From Loripinus fragilis (taxonomy: Eukaryota; Mollusca; Bivalvia; Lucinida; Lucinidae), in assembly GCA_964019695.1 (NCBI GenBank), contig OZ026514.1:104442345-104506344 (forward strand): 64,000 nucleotides of DNA, read 5' to 3'. The notes below the pieces were generated by a model. That model did not search any database and was not told the origin of the DNA. It saw nothing but the letters and a program-made list of their open reading frames with translations. Each line of letters opens with the position of its first letter. Position 1 is the first letter of the stretch. Both the position numbers and the translations under genes were made by a program. Positions 11,097-22,375 of the stretch are shown one piece after another.

Positions 11097-11794
11097 GTCT
11101 GGGCGACAGCAACATTGAAAGCAAATAAAATGTAAGCCCTTATTAAATCATGCAATTTGCCACTAACCCAATCAAAAATTAAATCAAATGAAAAATAATA
11201 AAGTTACAGATGTTTGTATAATAAAGAATTAAAAGCTATGGAGAGCAGCCATTGTTCGGTCAGTCTCACTCTGATTACCGCAGGATACCACGAGATAGTT
11301 GAAGATACCACATGAATAATGGCCAGACTACTTTCCCTGTTTCCCGCTGCAGGCATGGTGTGCATGGGAACTACCCAAAATTGCCCTTAAACAAATGTGG
11401 CAATAGCCGAATTGAAGATTATACGTACATTATGAGCATAATATTTTCAAAATTCTGTATCCTGTTTCAATGTTTATTCTAGAATTTAAAAAGATAGGGG
11501 GTGGGGGCAGGGAATGAAAACTGAGAATTTTACGTAAACTTTGTCTACATGTAAATTAAAATTTCTCCCCTCCTTATAAGTAAAGTAGTGGGGATCTTTC
11601 AAAAACTGTGGGTAATCCCCCACCTACCTGTCTAGAATAAACACTGCTATTTTAAAAACAGTCTAGATCCAGATCAGCTGACTTCTGATGAGCCTGCTAA
11701 TCATAAATTCAGAATCCATACTGTATTTTCATCCATAATATGAAACCATCATTGACGTAGCTTCAGGCCATAACACAGTTACGCACATGAGAAA
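11097..11794. other. Non-coding, with a decayed GATCAG palindrome
   Basis: No gene supported. Around 11662-11695 there is a half-preserved copy of the palindrome family (TAGATCCAGATCAGCTGACTT). The rest is unremarkable AT-rich sequence. Confidence 0.4.
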
Positions 11795-12030
11795 TAAAAA
11801 TAGTAACATCAAGGGAGGTCACCTAATGTGGTAAAAGTGATTTTTCCATACCATAAGGAACTGCACTTAAAGGAATGAATTTGCTCCCTCTGGGAGCAAA
11901 TTCTTTCCATTAAGAGAAGTTCCCATTTTGAAAAGGGAGGGTAATTGAAGAGAATCACTGCTTGATCCAGTAGTCTCCATTTGAGGTGCGTAGCTTTTTC
12001 TGCGTCTTGGCTACGCCATTGTCCATATTA
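11795..12030. repeat. Dispersed repeat, inverted copy at 45610-45725
   Basis: Shares blocks such as AGAGAATCACTGCTTGATCC and GGCTACGCCATTG with the region near 45.6-45.7 kb in opposite orientation. The function is unknown. A small palindrome around GAATTTGCTCCC/GGGAGCAAATTC lies at 11876-11902. Confidence 0.55.
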
Positions 12031-12179
12031 ATAATGAGATTGCATCACTGGACAGGCGAGAAATCAGCAGTTCAAATAGCATTGACAGCTCAAAAAGAAC
12101 TCAATGTGTGTTCATAAACCTTTGAGCATGTGTGCTTACCAGGTTGAATGCGGTTTCGTAATACAGTACATGTATACCT

Positions 12180-12405
12180 TTGCCTTATCTTTACCTACGA
12201 GAGTCATTTGCTTAAATCCTTTGCAAACACTTTGGGACCAGATAAGGCCCGACAAAATGTCGGGCCTGATCTGGATCCAAACTGTTTGACACTTTGATAG
12301 TGTTCCTGAAAGAATTTTTCGAAAAAGTCGATTTTAAAAAAAATCAGCTTTCAACAAAATAAAAAAAGCATGAAAAATTACCCAGTAGGCAAAGAGTTAA
12401 ACCAA
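12180..12405. mobile_element. Larger MITE carrying a GATCAG palindrome (core GCCCGAC)
   Basis: The palindrome at 12223-12292 pairs CCAGATAAGGCCCGACA with its complement around AAATG, flanked by GCAAACA and AACTGTTTG. It sits in a longer repeat that ends TACCCAGTAGGCAAAGAGTT near 12400. The same longer unit recurs near 42040-42230, 48755-48925, 57070-57275 and 60520-60672. It lies about 50 bp upstream of the TATA box of the 12528 exon. Confidence 0.7.
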
Positions 12406-12452
12406 TCAAGTTTCTCTGTTGTTATCTTTGAAGACACTTTGACATCAAATGA

Positions 12453-12460
12453 TATAAAAG
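12453..12460 (+). promoter_or_regulatory. Candidate TATA box for the 12528 first exon
   Basis: TATAAAAG lies 75 bp upstream of the start codon. A start site about 30 bp downstream, near 12483, would leave a short 5' UTR of about 45 bases. No comparable TATA box is visible upstream of the 13867 exon. Inferred from sequence only. Confidence 0.55.
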
Positions 12461-12527
12461 ATAAGGGTGATTCGCATTTCAACATTTCGACTTTCGCTTT
12501 TCTTGAGTTCACATACTACAGAAAAAA

Positions 12528-12707
12528 ATGCAGCTTTTGGTTGTTTTAGCAAGTATTTTTGGCGTAGGATTATGCCAGTTTGGCATGCCTGGTGGGAAAA
12601 CACTTGTACCCGCTTCAGAATATCCAACTTACTATCAGAAGGTCATGGATTTGTTACCTGCTTTAATGGCCGTTCCAAACATGAAGGTTTTGGGTGTTGA
12701 GCAACAG
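12528..12707 (+). CDS. Cystatin alternative first exon A
   Basis: Sixty codons ending CAG|GTATTT in phase 0. The signal peptide is MQLLVVLASIFGVGLC. The mature N-terminus QFGMPGGKTLVPASEYP contains the Gly-Gly that, in cystatins, lies against the protease active-site cleft. A helix follows (YYQKVMDLLPALM), then VLGVEQQ. The final Gln joins VVSG of exon 16323 to give QVVSG. ATG at 12528 is chosen because it begins the signal peptide and lies 75 bp below a TATA box. No VVSG-type exon lies between this exon and exon B at 13867, and B has its own start and signal peptide, so A and B are probably alternatives rather than consecutive. A disabled gene duplicate is the other possibility. Confidence 0.75.
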
Positions 12708-13866
12708 GTATTTTAAAGCTATATAATATTCAGTGTTTTTGATCAGGTGCCGATTAGTATTTTTCTTTATTCTCCGTAGTGTCTGAAAGTTTGTTGACTG
12801 GGACAAAAACTATCAACATAAACTAAAAGACATTTGTTGTGACGGTTTTCATCTCAGGTATTGTCACTGTTCGCAAAAAGTTTCAGCATAAACTTGTAAA
12901 TATTTTCTTACCCATAATTTTAAGCATATGTTTTGGGTGCTCAAAAGAACCGTCTCATTGAGGCGGTTGAGTACCCACAACATAGGTTATGTTTTGGGTG
13001 CTCATGAGAACGGTCTCATTGAGATGGTTCTTTTGAGTACCCACAACATATGTTTTGGTTGCAAAATGAGGAAAATTATTTTTTGACTGTTACACACTCT
13101 TAACTAAAGGCTTGACTGTTTTCTTGCCTCAGATGTTTCTGTGTATCAGAAACCTGTAAACCAGTGAAGACCCAGATGAAATGCCACGAAATGTAGCATT
13201 TCGTCAGGGTCTGCACTGTTTGAGAGTTCCCTGGTTCAAGCCTTTCCAGAGGCACTGTATGGTTTGACCCGTGTCTTTGAGCTGCGGTAAGACCCTTTAT
13301 CCTCTGCTTAGTACTGGTTCAACCCAGGAAATGTCCCAACATGACTGAAAATGTGTTGACTGGGACTTACTTAAAGCATGATAATTCATTAAGCTGTTAC
13401 AGTTTAGTTTGGAACATCAAATTAACCCATTGCAGGAGAGAGAGGTATTCCTGCAAGGTAGATGTTTCAGAACCATGCCCAGAGTGTCATTCAAAAGTCA
13501 CCTGATAGTGTATAAGTGACTAGTTAAATTCTCTTTTCACACATTATGTAAAAAAATGTGCCTAAAATTATTTTCTTATATTACATTTTACTTGTACATG
13601 TGCTATCATTTTTCTTGTTTTGCATGATCAAAGGAATTGTCTCATTGAGTACCCTCAACATGTCTTGATTGAGAAATAAGAAAAGTAATTTTTGATACAT
13701 GTTCTTATCTGTCGCACTCTTATCTGGAGGTCTGTAATGTCTTGTGACCCTGAGGTAACTGGGTTGCCTTAGCCTTATCTGTGACTTGTGGAATAACCTC
13801 ATAAGACCACTTGGTCAAATCTGTCAGATCACTTTTGTCAGCTGTGAAATTCAGTTCCAAGAAAGA
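12708..13866. repeat. Interval between first exons, with copies of the GTTTTGGGTGCTC MITE
   Basis: Contains two consecutive copies of a hairpin repeat (12926-13059: ATGTTTTGGGTGCTC, GTCTCATTGAG, GAGTACCCACAACATATG), a degenerate third (13610-13735), and an old SINE tail at about 13266-13345 (CTTAGTACTGGTTCAACCCA). I searched by eye for a VVSG exon here and found none. Confidence 0.6.
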
Positions 13867-14043
13867 ATGAAAATTTTGATCATTTTTGCTTGTGCTATTT
13901 ATGTGGCATTTTGCCATAGGATTCGGTCAGGTGGACTGCATGATGTGGATGCTACCACATATCCAAAATATCTGAAGATGGCCCTTGATGAGCTGGGGCT
14001 TGTTTCAGATGCAGATGTGCAAGTGCTGGCAGTGCAAAAACAG
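13867..14043 (+). CDS. Cystatin alternative first exon B
   Basis: Fifty-nine codons ending CAG|GTATAC in phase 0. The signal peptide is MKILIIFACAIYVAFC, followed by HRIRSGGLHDVDATTYP (Gly-Gly trunk), a helix (KYLKMALDELGL) and VQVLAVQKQ. The last Gln completes QVVSG with exon 16323. An upstream in-frame ATG at 13786 would place 27 extra residues before the signal peptide, so I chose 13867. Exons A and B are alike in order and length but clearly diverged in sequence, which points to an old exon duplication. Different trunk and helix residues would change the protease-contacting N-terminus while the rest of the protein stays the same (inference). Confidence 0.75.
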
Positions 14044-14599
14044 GTATACACATGTAGTAGGATTGTTAAGCCCTCCAGTAAAAATGTTTTTTACAGACCG
14101 TTCCAAGGCAGTGCTTCACTTGAAGATCCTTTTTGTTACTTATGTTTCATGTTTGTCATGCTTTCTTGTCTGTTCATTGCAGCCTTGTGGTCACCTGCTG
14201 GGAAAGGGCTAACCTCTTGGCTCTCTTGTATGTTATGTTTTCTTGTGTTTTTGTCTCTTTCCCATGTGGTGTCCTGGGTCAGGTGTGGTACTTGATTGTA
14301 TCAATTCCTGATCTTTGCCTTCTTACTTGCTTTGGCCTCAGACGATGAGTCTTCTTAAAATTTCAAACAATTTTCTCTTTCTGCTCTCAACTAAAATGTT
14401 GGTTATCAAGGCAGGAATTTACAAAATGCTTTACAGAATATCAAACCTGAACTGGGTCTACGCTGCTTATCTAGGCCTTTTGGGCAGGCAAGTACATGTA
14501 GTGTTAGAAATTTTAGATCATTTACTCAAGGTGGGTGTGGAAGGTTAATCAGATTGTAATGGTTATATATTTCTAAACAAAATCATGTTATGATATTTA

Positions 14600-14805
14600 C
14601 AGTTAAACCTCAGTCTTAAGCGGCCACTCATAAATATGCAAAACAAAGTCTTTAAGACAGATGGTAACTTAATGCAGGCTGAAAGTATTGCAGAATGCTC
14701 CAAGAGAGCATCCTGCAATACTTTCGTCCTGCATTAAGCGATAATGGGTCTTGAAAACCAATCTTTGGTCTTCTTTTGAGTGGCCGCTTAAGACAGGTTT
14801 TACTG
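14600..14805. mobile_element. Tc1/mariner-type MITE
   Basis: About 206 bp with TIRs CAGTTAAACCTCAGTCTTAA and its near-complement ending GGTTTTACTG, flanked by TA on both sides. A second internal palindrome surrounds GAATGCTCCAAGAGAGCATC. TA duplications and CAGT ends fit Tc1/mariner-derived miniatures. Confidence 0.75.
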
Positions 14806-16066
14806 TATTAGTACCAGTCCTGGTCATCTGAAATGCTCAGACATTTCTGGCTTGCATCTCTCAAGCTGCTAGACAAAGATTTTTGTCTTCCATTAGCGGA
14901 TGATTTCCCCCTTTTGGAGACTTTCAACAGGTCTGCTGCAGGAGGAATCAAAACTGGCTCCTCCACTGACATTTCTAGCAGAAGTGCATACTATGGCTGA
15001 GTCTGCCACATTGGTGTTAAGTGACCTCTGTCCTTCACCACTTCGGCAAGATACTGTGCAGCATACTATCAGCAAGAAGGGGGAGATGCATATTGGTTCT
15101 GCCTCTACCACTGCAGGAGATAATTAGGATGGTTGCCACTTCAAGTGGATCTTGTTGCCACCAGTGACATGCCTCTGAACGTGAACAAATCCATCTTAGA
15201 AGGAACCAGGCTTTCACAATTTCAAGGAATATTGACAGATTCAGATTCAAATTGCTAAGATCCAACCAACTAGCTGCTAAGGCAAAAACACTTCTTTAAA
15301 AGAAATACGATGCTATTATTTTGAAATTTTAATATGTGAACCCTCAATCTATATAATGGGGTTAACCTAGACTGGTTCTCTCCCCTACAAAAGCTTATGT
15401 AGGGATTGGTAATCCATAATCAAAATGCGCGAAATTCTGCCCGTGTCACGGTTTTTCACGGGTCTAGGGAGATTTTATCAGTTTTGTTAAAAAGTTCCAT
15501 ACATGCTACAGAAAAAAGCTTAGGTTTTTTTCTATTAAATATTGCTATATCATTTTCCTTTTTATGGCGTTTATTGCGTTACGCTGCATTCAAACTTGGG
15601 GAATGTTGGCGGAGACAGTCATTGTTCTGTGGTTGTCTTGTCAACTTAACGATTTGTAATACAACATATGATTGGCACACCAATCACAGCCCACGAAACA
15701 TTATGTCTGACCAATTGTTACTTTGAACAACTTGGAACCAGTTTAGGGTTTAAGCCTTTGTATATCCATTACTTGTGGCTCCTATATGTGAACTTACGGT
15801 ATATGTGAATTTTGGCACAGTGAAGACCAAGATGAAATTCCACATAATGCAGCATTTTATCAGGGTCTACACTTTTTGCTTAGATAAATAAGATCTTCAG
15901 AGAAAGAAATACAATTTTTATTTGAACATCATATTCATAATCTGTGACCTTGATATATTCAAAGGGCCATCCCAAGTTATTGTATTAAACCAGAAGGAAG
16001 AATCCATAAGTGCATAAAGGGGTAATCTAACCCTTAACCTCATAGAGAGGCCTTTTAACACTTTTT
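14806..16066. other. Intronic sequence without a supported gene
   Basis: Overlapping short open frames on both strands at 14893-15265 and one at 15406-15726 show no family motif that I recognise. They may be residues of an old mobile element. No splice-flanked cystatin exon is visible. Confidence 0.35.
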
Positions 16067-16153
16067 CAAACAGAGCAGACCCAGATCAGGCAGCTCTCAG
16101 AACCAGATCAGGCAGCTCTTGTAAGAGCTACCTGATCTTTGTCCACTCTGTTT
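16067..16153. repeat. GATCAG palindrome copy, core AGCTC
   Basis: Starts CAAACAGAGCAGACCCAG, has a partial internal duplication of CAGATCAGGCAGCTCT, and closes AAGAGCTACCTGATCTTTGT then CCACTCTGTTT. It is part of the dispersed palindrome family described at 44499. Confidence 0.75.
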
Positions 16154-16322
16154 ATGGAAATATTATTACATATGAACCTACACTAGTAGACCTGACGAGT
16201 AATTTCTTTTTTCTATGTACAAACGTGAATGTTTATTTATATAATCATTCATAGTGGGTGGAGCTTAGCATGAATATTCATGAAGGAAAGGGTTAAAAAT
16301 GTGTTTGTTTTTTTAATTTCAG

Positions 16323-16367
16323 GTTGTTTCTGGAATGAAGTATTACATCACTTTACAAGTTGGAGGA
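16323..16367 (+). CDS. Cystatin exon 2 (domain 1 VVSG hairpin)
   Basis: A 45-base exon between TTTCAG and GTAAGT, phase 0 on both sides, encoding VVSGMKYYITLQVGG. With the upstream Gln it makes QVVSG, the first inhibitory hairpin of cystatins, followed by the next beta strand. The exon is short because domain 1 lacks the loop and Cys-Cys segment that vertebrate type 2 cystatins carry here; the related domain 2 exon (37520-37645) has it. A 4.4-kb nested repeat begins 12 bp after the exon end. The start VVSGM is identical to that of the domain 2 exon, which supports homology. Confidence 0.8.
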
Positions 16368-16379
16368 GTAAGTACATTA

Positions 16380-19300
16380 GGCCAGAATTTTTTTATTAGT
16401 TGATTTACGGGAATTCTTTTTCAGATTTAGGGTCGGGGGGACGAAAAAAAATAAATAAAAAAGCTCTGAAAATGACCAGTTAACTGGTCATTTTTAGAGC
16501 TTTTTTTTTTTTTTTTTTAAATATTTTCAGCTTTTTTTTTTTCAAATCTCCAGAAAAAACAGTAAAACTAGTGAGGCAAACCAGTACCCCGGCATCCAAT
16601 TTAGGTTACCTTGCACCCCCCCAGGACAATTTTTCATGGGTGCCAAATTGTTCATTGGGACCCCCTGGATGGGAAACGAAGGTGTCCTCAAAAAAAATTT
16701 GGTTTGGGCTATGTGAAATTGCATGGTTTCTATGCCAACCCATAGCGAATTTGAGAAGGGGGGTCTGCCTATAAAATTACTCATATCTCAGCTGTTACTT
16801 ATCCTAGACTACTAACATTAATACCAAATTAAAGCTTAGACATATGCCTATTATCCCATTGTTGCATATGGAAATTATCTAATTTGCATATTCATAAATA
16901 TTTATGAAAACATTAAAAATGTGTTTCACGAATGGGGGTATACGTACAAGATCAACAATATCTCAGGTGCTTTTAGTCATAGAGTACTAAAATTTGTACT
17001 AAAATAAAGCTAAGACATAGGCCTTTTATTCCATGGTCAAATATGCAACGTACCTTATTTGCATAATTTGCATATTCATGAATATTAATCTATCCTGCAC
17101 TCTTATGGCCTTTTAAATTTATGCCAAATTGTTCAGTGGGACCCTCAGAATGTGTAATGAAGTTCTCCTCACAAGAAATTAGGTATGGGCTACGTGAAAA
17201 TGCGTGGTTTCCATGGCAACCGCTTATATGATTCTCGAGATTGGGGGGTAGGCCTACAAATTCAATCATATCTAAGGTTCTACTTATCCTAGAGCACTAA
17301 AATTGGTGTCAAATTAAAGCTAAGACACATGTCTTTCTTCTTGTGGTCAGATTTGTAAATCATCTAATTTGCATATTTATGAATATTAATGAAAACCTAC
17401 AAAAATAAACAAAATCATAAAAAAACAAACATAAATGAACATATTTCAGCACAAAAACATCATCAAACCACCATTGTTGCCAGTTTTTATACCCTCAGTG
17501 ATTCAATTTGATAAGTTCTTTCATCCAGTGGTCCTATATGAAAATTATCTCATGGTCCTATATGAAAATTATCTCATTTGCATATTCATGAATATTAATG
17601 AAATCTTAAAATGATGGAAAAAAGCATGGGTAAACTATAGTATGCAACGGGGGTAATCAGACCTAAATTGAACACATCAGACATTTTATTATGGGCATAA
17701 ATTTGTCCAATAGGACCACTTAAATGTAAAAAAATATTGTCCTCAAAAATAAATGTTATTTGGGTTTATGAAATTTCATGGTTTCCATGGCAACCCATTA
17801 TACCGACTGTAAAGATTGGGGTTATACGTACAAAAAATACTCGTATCTTAACAACATCTCATGCTAGATTACTTAACATGGTACCAAACTAATCCCTGGA
17901 CATAGCAGTTTAATTTGGTAGTTAGATATGCAAATTATCTAATATCCATATTCATGAATATTAATGAAAACTTTAGAAATGAGAGATAAAATCTCAGAAA
18001 AATTAAGGGGTGTATGTATAAAATTACCAATATCTCAGCAGCTATGCGTCAGAGTGTATCAAACTTGGTGCCAAGTCAATGCTTAGATATAATACTTTTA
18101 CCTTAAGTTCAGCTTTGAAAAATAGTTAACATAAATAATTATGAATTTTAATTAAAACAGAAGAAACAAATGAAAAATCGCGGGAAAAATCAAGGGGGTG
18201 TACTTACAAATCTAATAATATCTCAATTGCTAAGTGCCCTAGAGTACCAAAATTGGTTTTAAACTAATGCTAAGACAATAGTATGTTTAACAAATCATCA
18301 AATTTTAAAACGTTCATATTATAACATTCATGAATATTGATGAAACCAAGAGCATTTTGAGAATAATATTTTAAAATGAAGGGGATATACCTACAAAATT
18401 ACTCATATCTCAGCAGCTTATAGCCCTTACGTAGCAAACAAGGTGCCAACTTATTGCTATGATACAGCCCTTTATCTCACTGGTAATATTTGCCAGTTGT
18501 TGCATTTACATATTCATGAAAATTAATATAAACATTAGAATAAAGAGAAAAATCGCCGAAAATGAATGGGGTATACCTACAAAATAACCAATATCTTAGC
18601 TGCTAATTGCCCTAGAGTAGCAAACAATATACTTAATTTAAGTCTATGCATAGCAGTTTTACCTAGTGGGAAGATATAAGAATTAACTAATTTGTTTAAT
18701 ATCAATATTAATAAAAACTTTACAAATACAAGTAAAAAAATGTATACAAATTGATAGCAGTGTACTTACAAAATTACTCATATCTCAGCTGTTATAAATT
18801 TTATACTTTTTTCTTTTACTCAATTTTACTTAGGATTATGCAGTTTGATATGGTACCAAGCTTGTTACTATTGGGCAATTGGAAGCCAAGATATGAATCA
18901 CTTTGTAGCTATAACACCTTAATTTTCCTGTATTTTCTCTTAACTGCTCATGTTTTCATAAATATTCATGAGAATTTAAATTTGATGTGTTATAAATTGG
19001 ATCATTTTGGTAAACATGTTGTGTCTATGCATTGACTTAAAATCAGGTTTGGCACTATTGGGCACTTAACTACTGAGATATGAGTAATTTTGGAAGTGCA
19101 CCCCCTTGATTTTTCCGCAATTTTTCTTTCATTTCTTCTGTTTACATTAAAATTCACGAATATTCATGATAAATATTTTTCATATTATACCATATGGTAA
19201 AGGTAAAATGCCTAAGCATTAAATTGGCCCTAGGTTTGATATACTGGAACACATGGTAGGTGAAATATTTGTCATTTTATATGTACATCCCTTAATTTTT

Positions 19301-20826
19301 CTGAGATTTTTTCTTTAATTACAAAACTTTTCATTAATATTCATGAATATGCAAATGAGATAATTTTCATATAGGACCACTGGATGAAAGAACTTATCAT
19401 ATTGAATCACTGAGGGTATAAAAACTGGCAACAATGGTGGTTTGATGATGTTTTTGTGCTGAAATACGTTCATTTATGTTGTTTTTTTATGATTTTACTT
19501 CATTTTTGTAGGTTTTCATTAATATTCATAAATATGCAAATTAGATGATTTACAAATCTGACCACAAGAAGAAAGACATGTGTCTTAGCTTTAATTTGAC
19601 ACCAATTTTAGTGCTCTAGGATAAGTAGAACCTTAGATATGATTGAATTTGTAGGCCTACCCCCCAATCTCGAGAATCATATAAGCGGTTGCCATGGAAA
19701 CCACGCATTTTCACGTAGCCCATACCTAATTTCTTGTGAGGAGAACTTCATTACACATTCTGAGGGTCCCACTGAACAATTTGGCATGAATTTAAAAGGC
19801 CCTAGGAGTGCAGGATAGATCGTACCTTAACCCCTCCCCTAGGCTTATAGTTTTTACGTGATTTTCCCTCATTTTTTTTAAAGTTTTCATGCATTTTCAT
19901 GAATATTCAAATGAGATAATATTCATATAGGACCACTGGATGATTGGACCTGTCAAATTGTAACATTGATTATATTAAAACATGCAACAACGACAATATT
20001 GGGATAAAATCAGCCTATTTATATTTGTAATGATTTTCCCTTATTTTTTAGCGTTTTTATTAATATTCATGAATATGCAAATTATGCAAATAAGGTACGT
20101 TGCATATTTGACCATGGAATAAAAGGCCTATGTCTTAGCTTTATTTTAGTACAAATTTTAGTACTCTATGACTAAAAGCACCTGAGATATTGTTGATCTT
20201 GTACGTATACCCCCATTCGTGAAACACATTTTTAATGTTTTCATAAATATTTATGAATATGCAAATTAGATAATTTCCATATGCAACAATGGGATAATAG
20301 GCATATGTCTAAGCTTTAATTTGGTATTAATGTTAGTAGTCTAGGATAAGTAACAGCTGAGATATGAGTAATTTTATAGGCAGACCCCCCTTCTCAAATT
20401 CGCTATGGGTTGGCATAGAAACCATGCAATTTCACATAGCCCAAACCAAATTTTTTTTGAGGACACCTTCGTTTCCCATCCAGGGGGTCCCAATGAACAA
20501 TTTGGCACCCATGAAAAATTGTCCTGGGGGGGGTGCAAGGTAACCTAAATTGGATGCCGGGGTACAGCAGTCTGTATTAAATTTTTAAATATTTTATCAT
20601 TTTCCTAAAAATCTGGACAGGACAATCACTTTTTACAGTGTCACTCTCACAAATACACAGACAGAACCTCAAAAAAATATTATTTTTTTCAACAAAACAA
20701 ATAATATTTAGAGTCGGCAGATAAGATAATTTTTTTTTTTAGAAATTAAATTTTATTTTTTTTTACTGCTTTCTGGAAAATTACAGTAGGAGGGTTCGTA
20801 AATCAACTAATAAGAAAATTCTGGCC
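16380..20826. mobile_element. TTA-flanked MITE (copy 1), split by a foldback element
   Basis: The left end starts GGCCAGAATTTTTTTATTAG and the right end closes with the complement ...CTAATAAGAAAATTCTGGCC. The left 205 bp and right 262 bp match the uninterrupted copies at 38294-38721 and 42832-43285. TTA lies on the left and TAA on the right; the other copies have TTA on both sides, so a TWA-type target (PIF/Harbinger-like) is plausible. It begins 12 bp past the splice donor of the 45-base exon. The left part contains a GCTCTGAAAATGACCAGTTA hairpin. Confidence 0.8.
16587..20562. mobile_element. Nearly 4-kb foldback (giant palindrome) element
   Basis: Starts CCCCGGCATCCAATTTAGG and ends with its exact complement. 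TA flanks both ends (16585-16586, 20563-20564), inside what is otherwise a continuous MITE. The arms are almost perfect for the outer several hundred bases, for example 17466-17555 against 19355-19444. They become more diverged toward a centre near 18.8-18.9 kb. The right arm has about 245 bp extra (19820-20060) and lacks some left-arm sequence (about 17605-17960). Each arm is a string of degenerate repeats of about 185 bp with CATATTCATGAATATTAATG, ACAAAATTACTCATATCTCA and GGTGCCAAATTAATGCTA blocks. No coding frame is evident. A transcript through this intron could fold into a very long hairpin. Confidence 0.85.
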
Positions 20827-20955
20827 TAAATATCGTCTGCTGACCTGTATTGTCTGCTAGTCTATTCAGGGATGAGAATGAATGTTCAGGGTTGATTAGG
20901 ATTTCCTGATTGAGCTCTGGCATATGAATACATATACATGAGGGTCTGTTGTCAA

Positions 20956-21290
20956 GTGCGGATCCAGAGGGGGGACAGGGGGTCTGGACCCCCTCCCCCT
21001 GGAAAATCACAAGTTATATGGGTTTCTATAGGGAATAAGTAATTGGACCCCCCCCCCCCCCCCCCCACAAGAAAAAGTTGGACCCCCCTGGAAAATGTTG
21101 GACCCCTTCTGGAACCTTGAAAGATGATAGATTTCTTTGATATTGACCATTTGACTTCTGTAAAATAAGCTGAGGACTAAAAAAAAAAAATGTTGTCAGC
21201 TCAGCTTTTTTTGTCAGACTGACCTAGACCACCCCCCCCCTCTCCCCCCCCCCCCCCCCGACGAAAATTCCTGGATCCGCGCATGGTTGT
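20956..21290. mobile_element. GGATCC-ended repeat, copy 1
   Basis: Starts GCGGATCCAGAGGGGG and ends CCTGGATCCGCGCATGG, an inverted pair, with repeated GACCCCC blocks and TTTCTATAGGGAA inside. Related copies are at 31764-32065 and 32401-32663, with a fragment at 22588-22760. It contains long C runs. Confidence 0.7.
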
Positions 21291-22375
21291 TTTTGTTTAA
21301 ATTTAGCTTGAACAATGCTAATTCCAATATTTAAAATAAGTATAAACTGACTGGTTTCTATTGATGCATGTATACTGAACCAAAGTTCTAACGCAACGCG
21401 TAAAGGGCCATAAATTTATTTGACCAATTGCTGTAGGGCAGTTATGTTGGAAAAATTGCTCAATTAATCTTGAAGAATCTTGATCGCACAGAGAATACGT
21501 TGTAGGGAGCATGGTTCTATGAGCTGTTGTTTGATAAGTCAAAAGCACTTTTTGGGTCTCAGGACCTTGTGAGTGGTCATAAAGTTAAAAAGTCCATATT
21601 TACCTACACTCCAACGCTAAGCCAGTAAGATGAGGGGTATTGCTTAAATTGTTCTGTTGAATTTCACAAAATTAAGCGTCAAGTTTCAGTTAATTGAGAT
21701 TTGAGCATTTATTGCCAGGACACCCATACTGTGAACTCAATGCAAATCAATATCGCGTAAATTACCAAAATCGCGGATATCATTGAAAAAATGATTACAT
21801 GTGTTAATATAGAAATGGCGAGGAGCAAAAATGGATAAAAATTCTACCGACGCGGCTTCATATTCACTATGAAAATAACTGAAACTTCCTGTAAATACGT
21901 TAGCTCAATTCTGACTTAATCCTTCTTTTTATTGGCAAACATCGAGATCTGACGCCTAGCCGAATTAAGGAAGAATAATTTATCGCTAAAAACTTAAAAA
22001 TTCCGACATATATTCCCAAAATCAACTTAGATTTCATGATGCCGAAATGCATGTCAATATCGAATATTGGAACATTACCATGCATTTTATTTTTTTCAAA
22101 CACCCTTCTTCAATGGAATGCTTGGTTTCCTAAACAGTTTGAGGATATTGTTAAAACTAAAGTTAGTTTCGATGCCTAACTGAATGAAATTTCATTTAGG
22201 CGACCCAATTGGCCTAGGGCACCGTTCGGACAAATATAATATCAAAATAAAACCAAGTTGCGTTAGAACTTTGGCTCAGTATATATTGTGAATTTGAGAT
22301 TCAACCAACAGGTTTTCCTGATTGAGAATTGCTGACTGTTTTCATCCCTGTTAAATCATTTAAAACATCTCTGTA
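21291..22375. other. Intronic sequence without a supported feature
   Basis: No convincing gene. CTAACGCAACG near 21390 and CAAGTTGCGTTAGAAC near 22255 are inverted relative to each other (CCAAAGTTCTAACGCAA against TTGCGTTAGAACTTTGG), so an element of about 900 bp bounded by 21370 and 22273 is possible. Confidence 0.45.

Noticed and set aside
13786..14295. 169-codon frame including exon B
   Set aside because: Only 13867-14043 has cystatin character. The upstream 27 codons precede a clear signal peptide, and the part after 14043 lies beyond a good donor.
14133..14548. Hydrophobic frames after exon B
   Set aside because: T-rich intronic sequence gives Leu/Phe/Cys-rich peptides by composition. 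Partly shared with 36030-36080, so repetitive.
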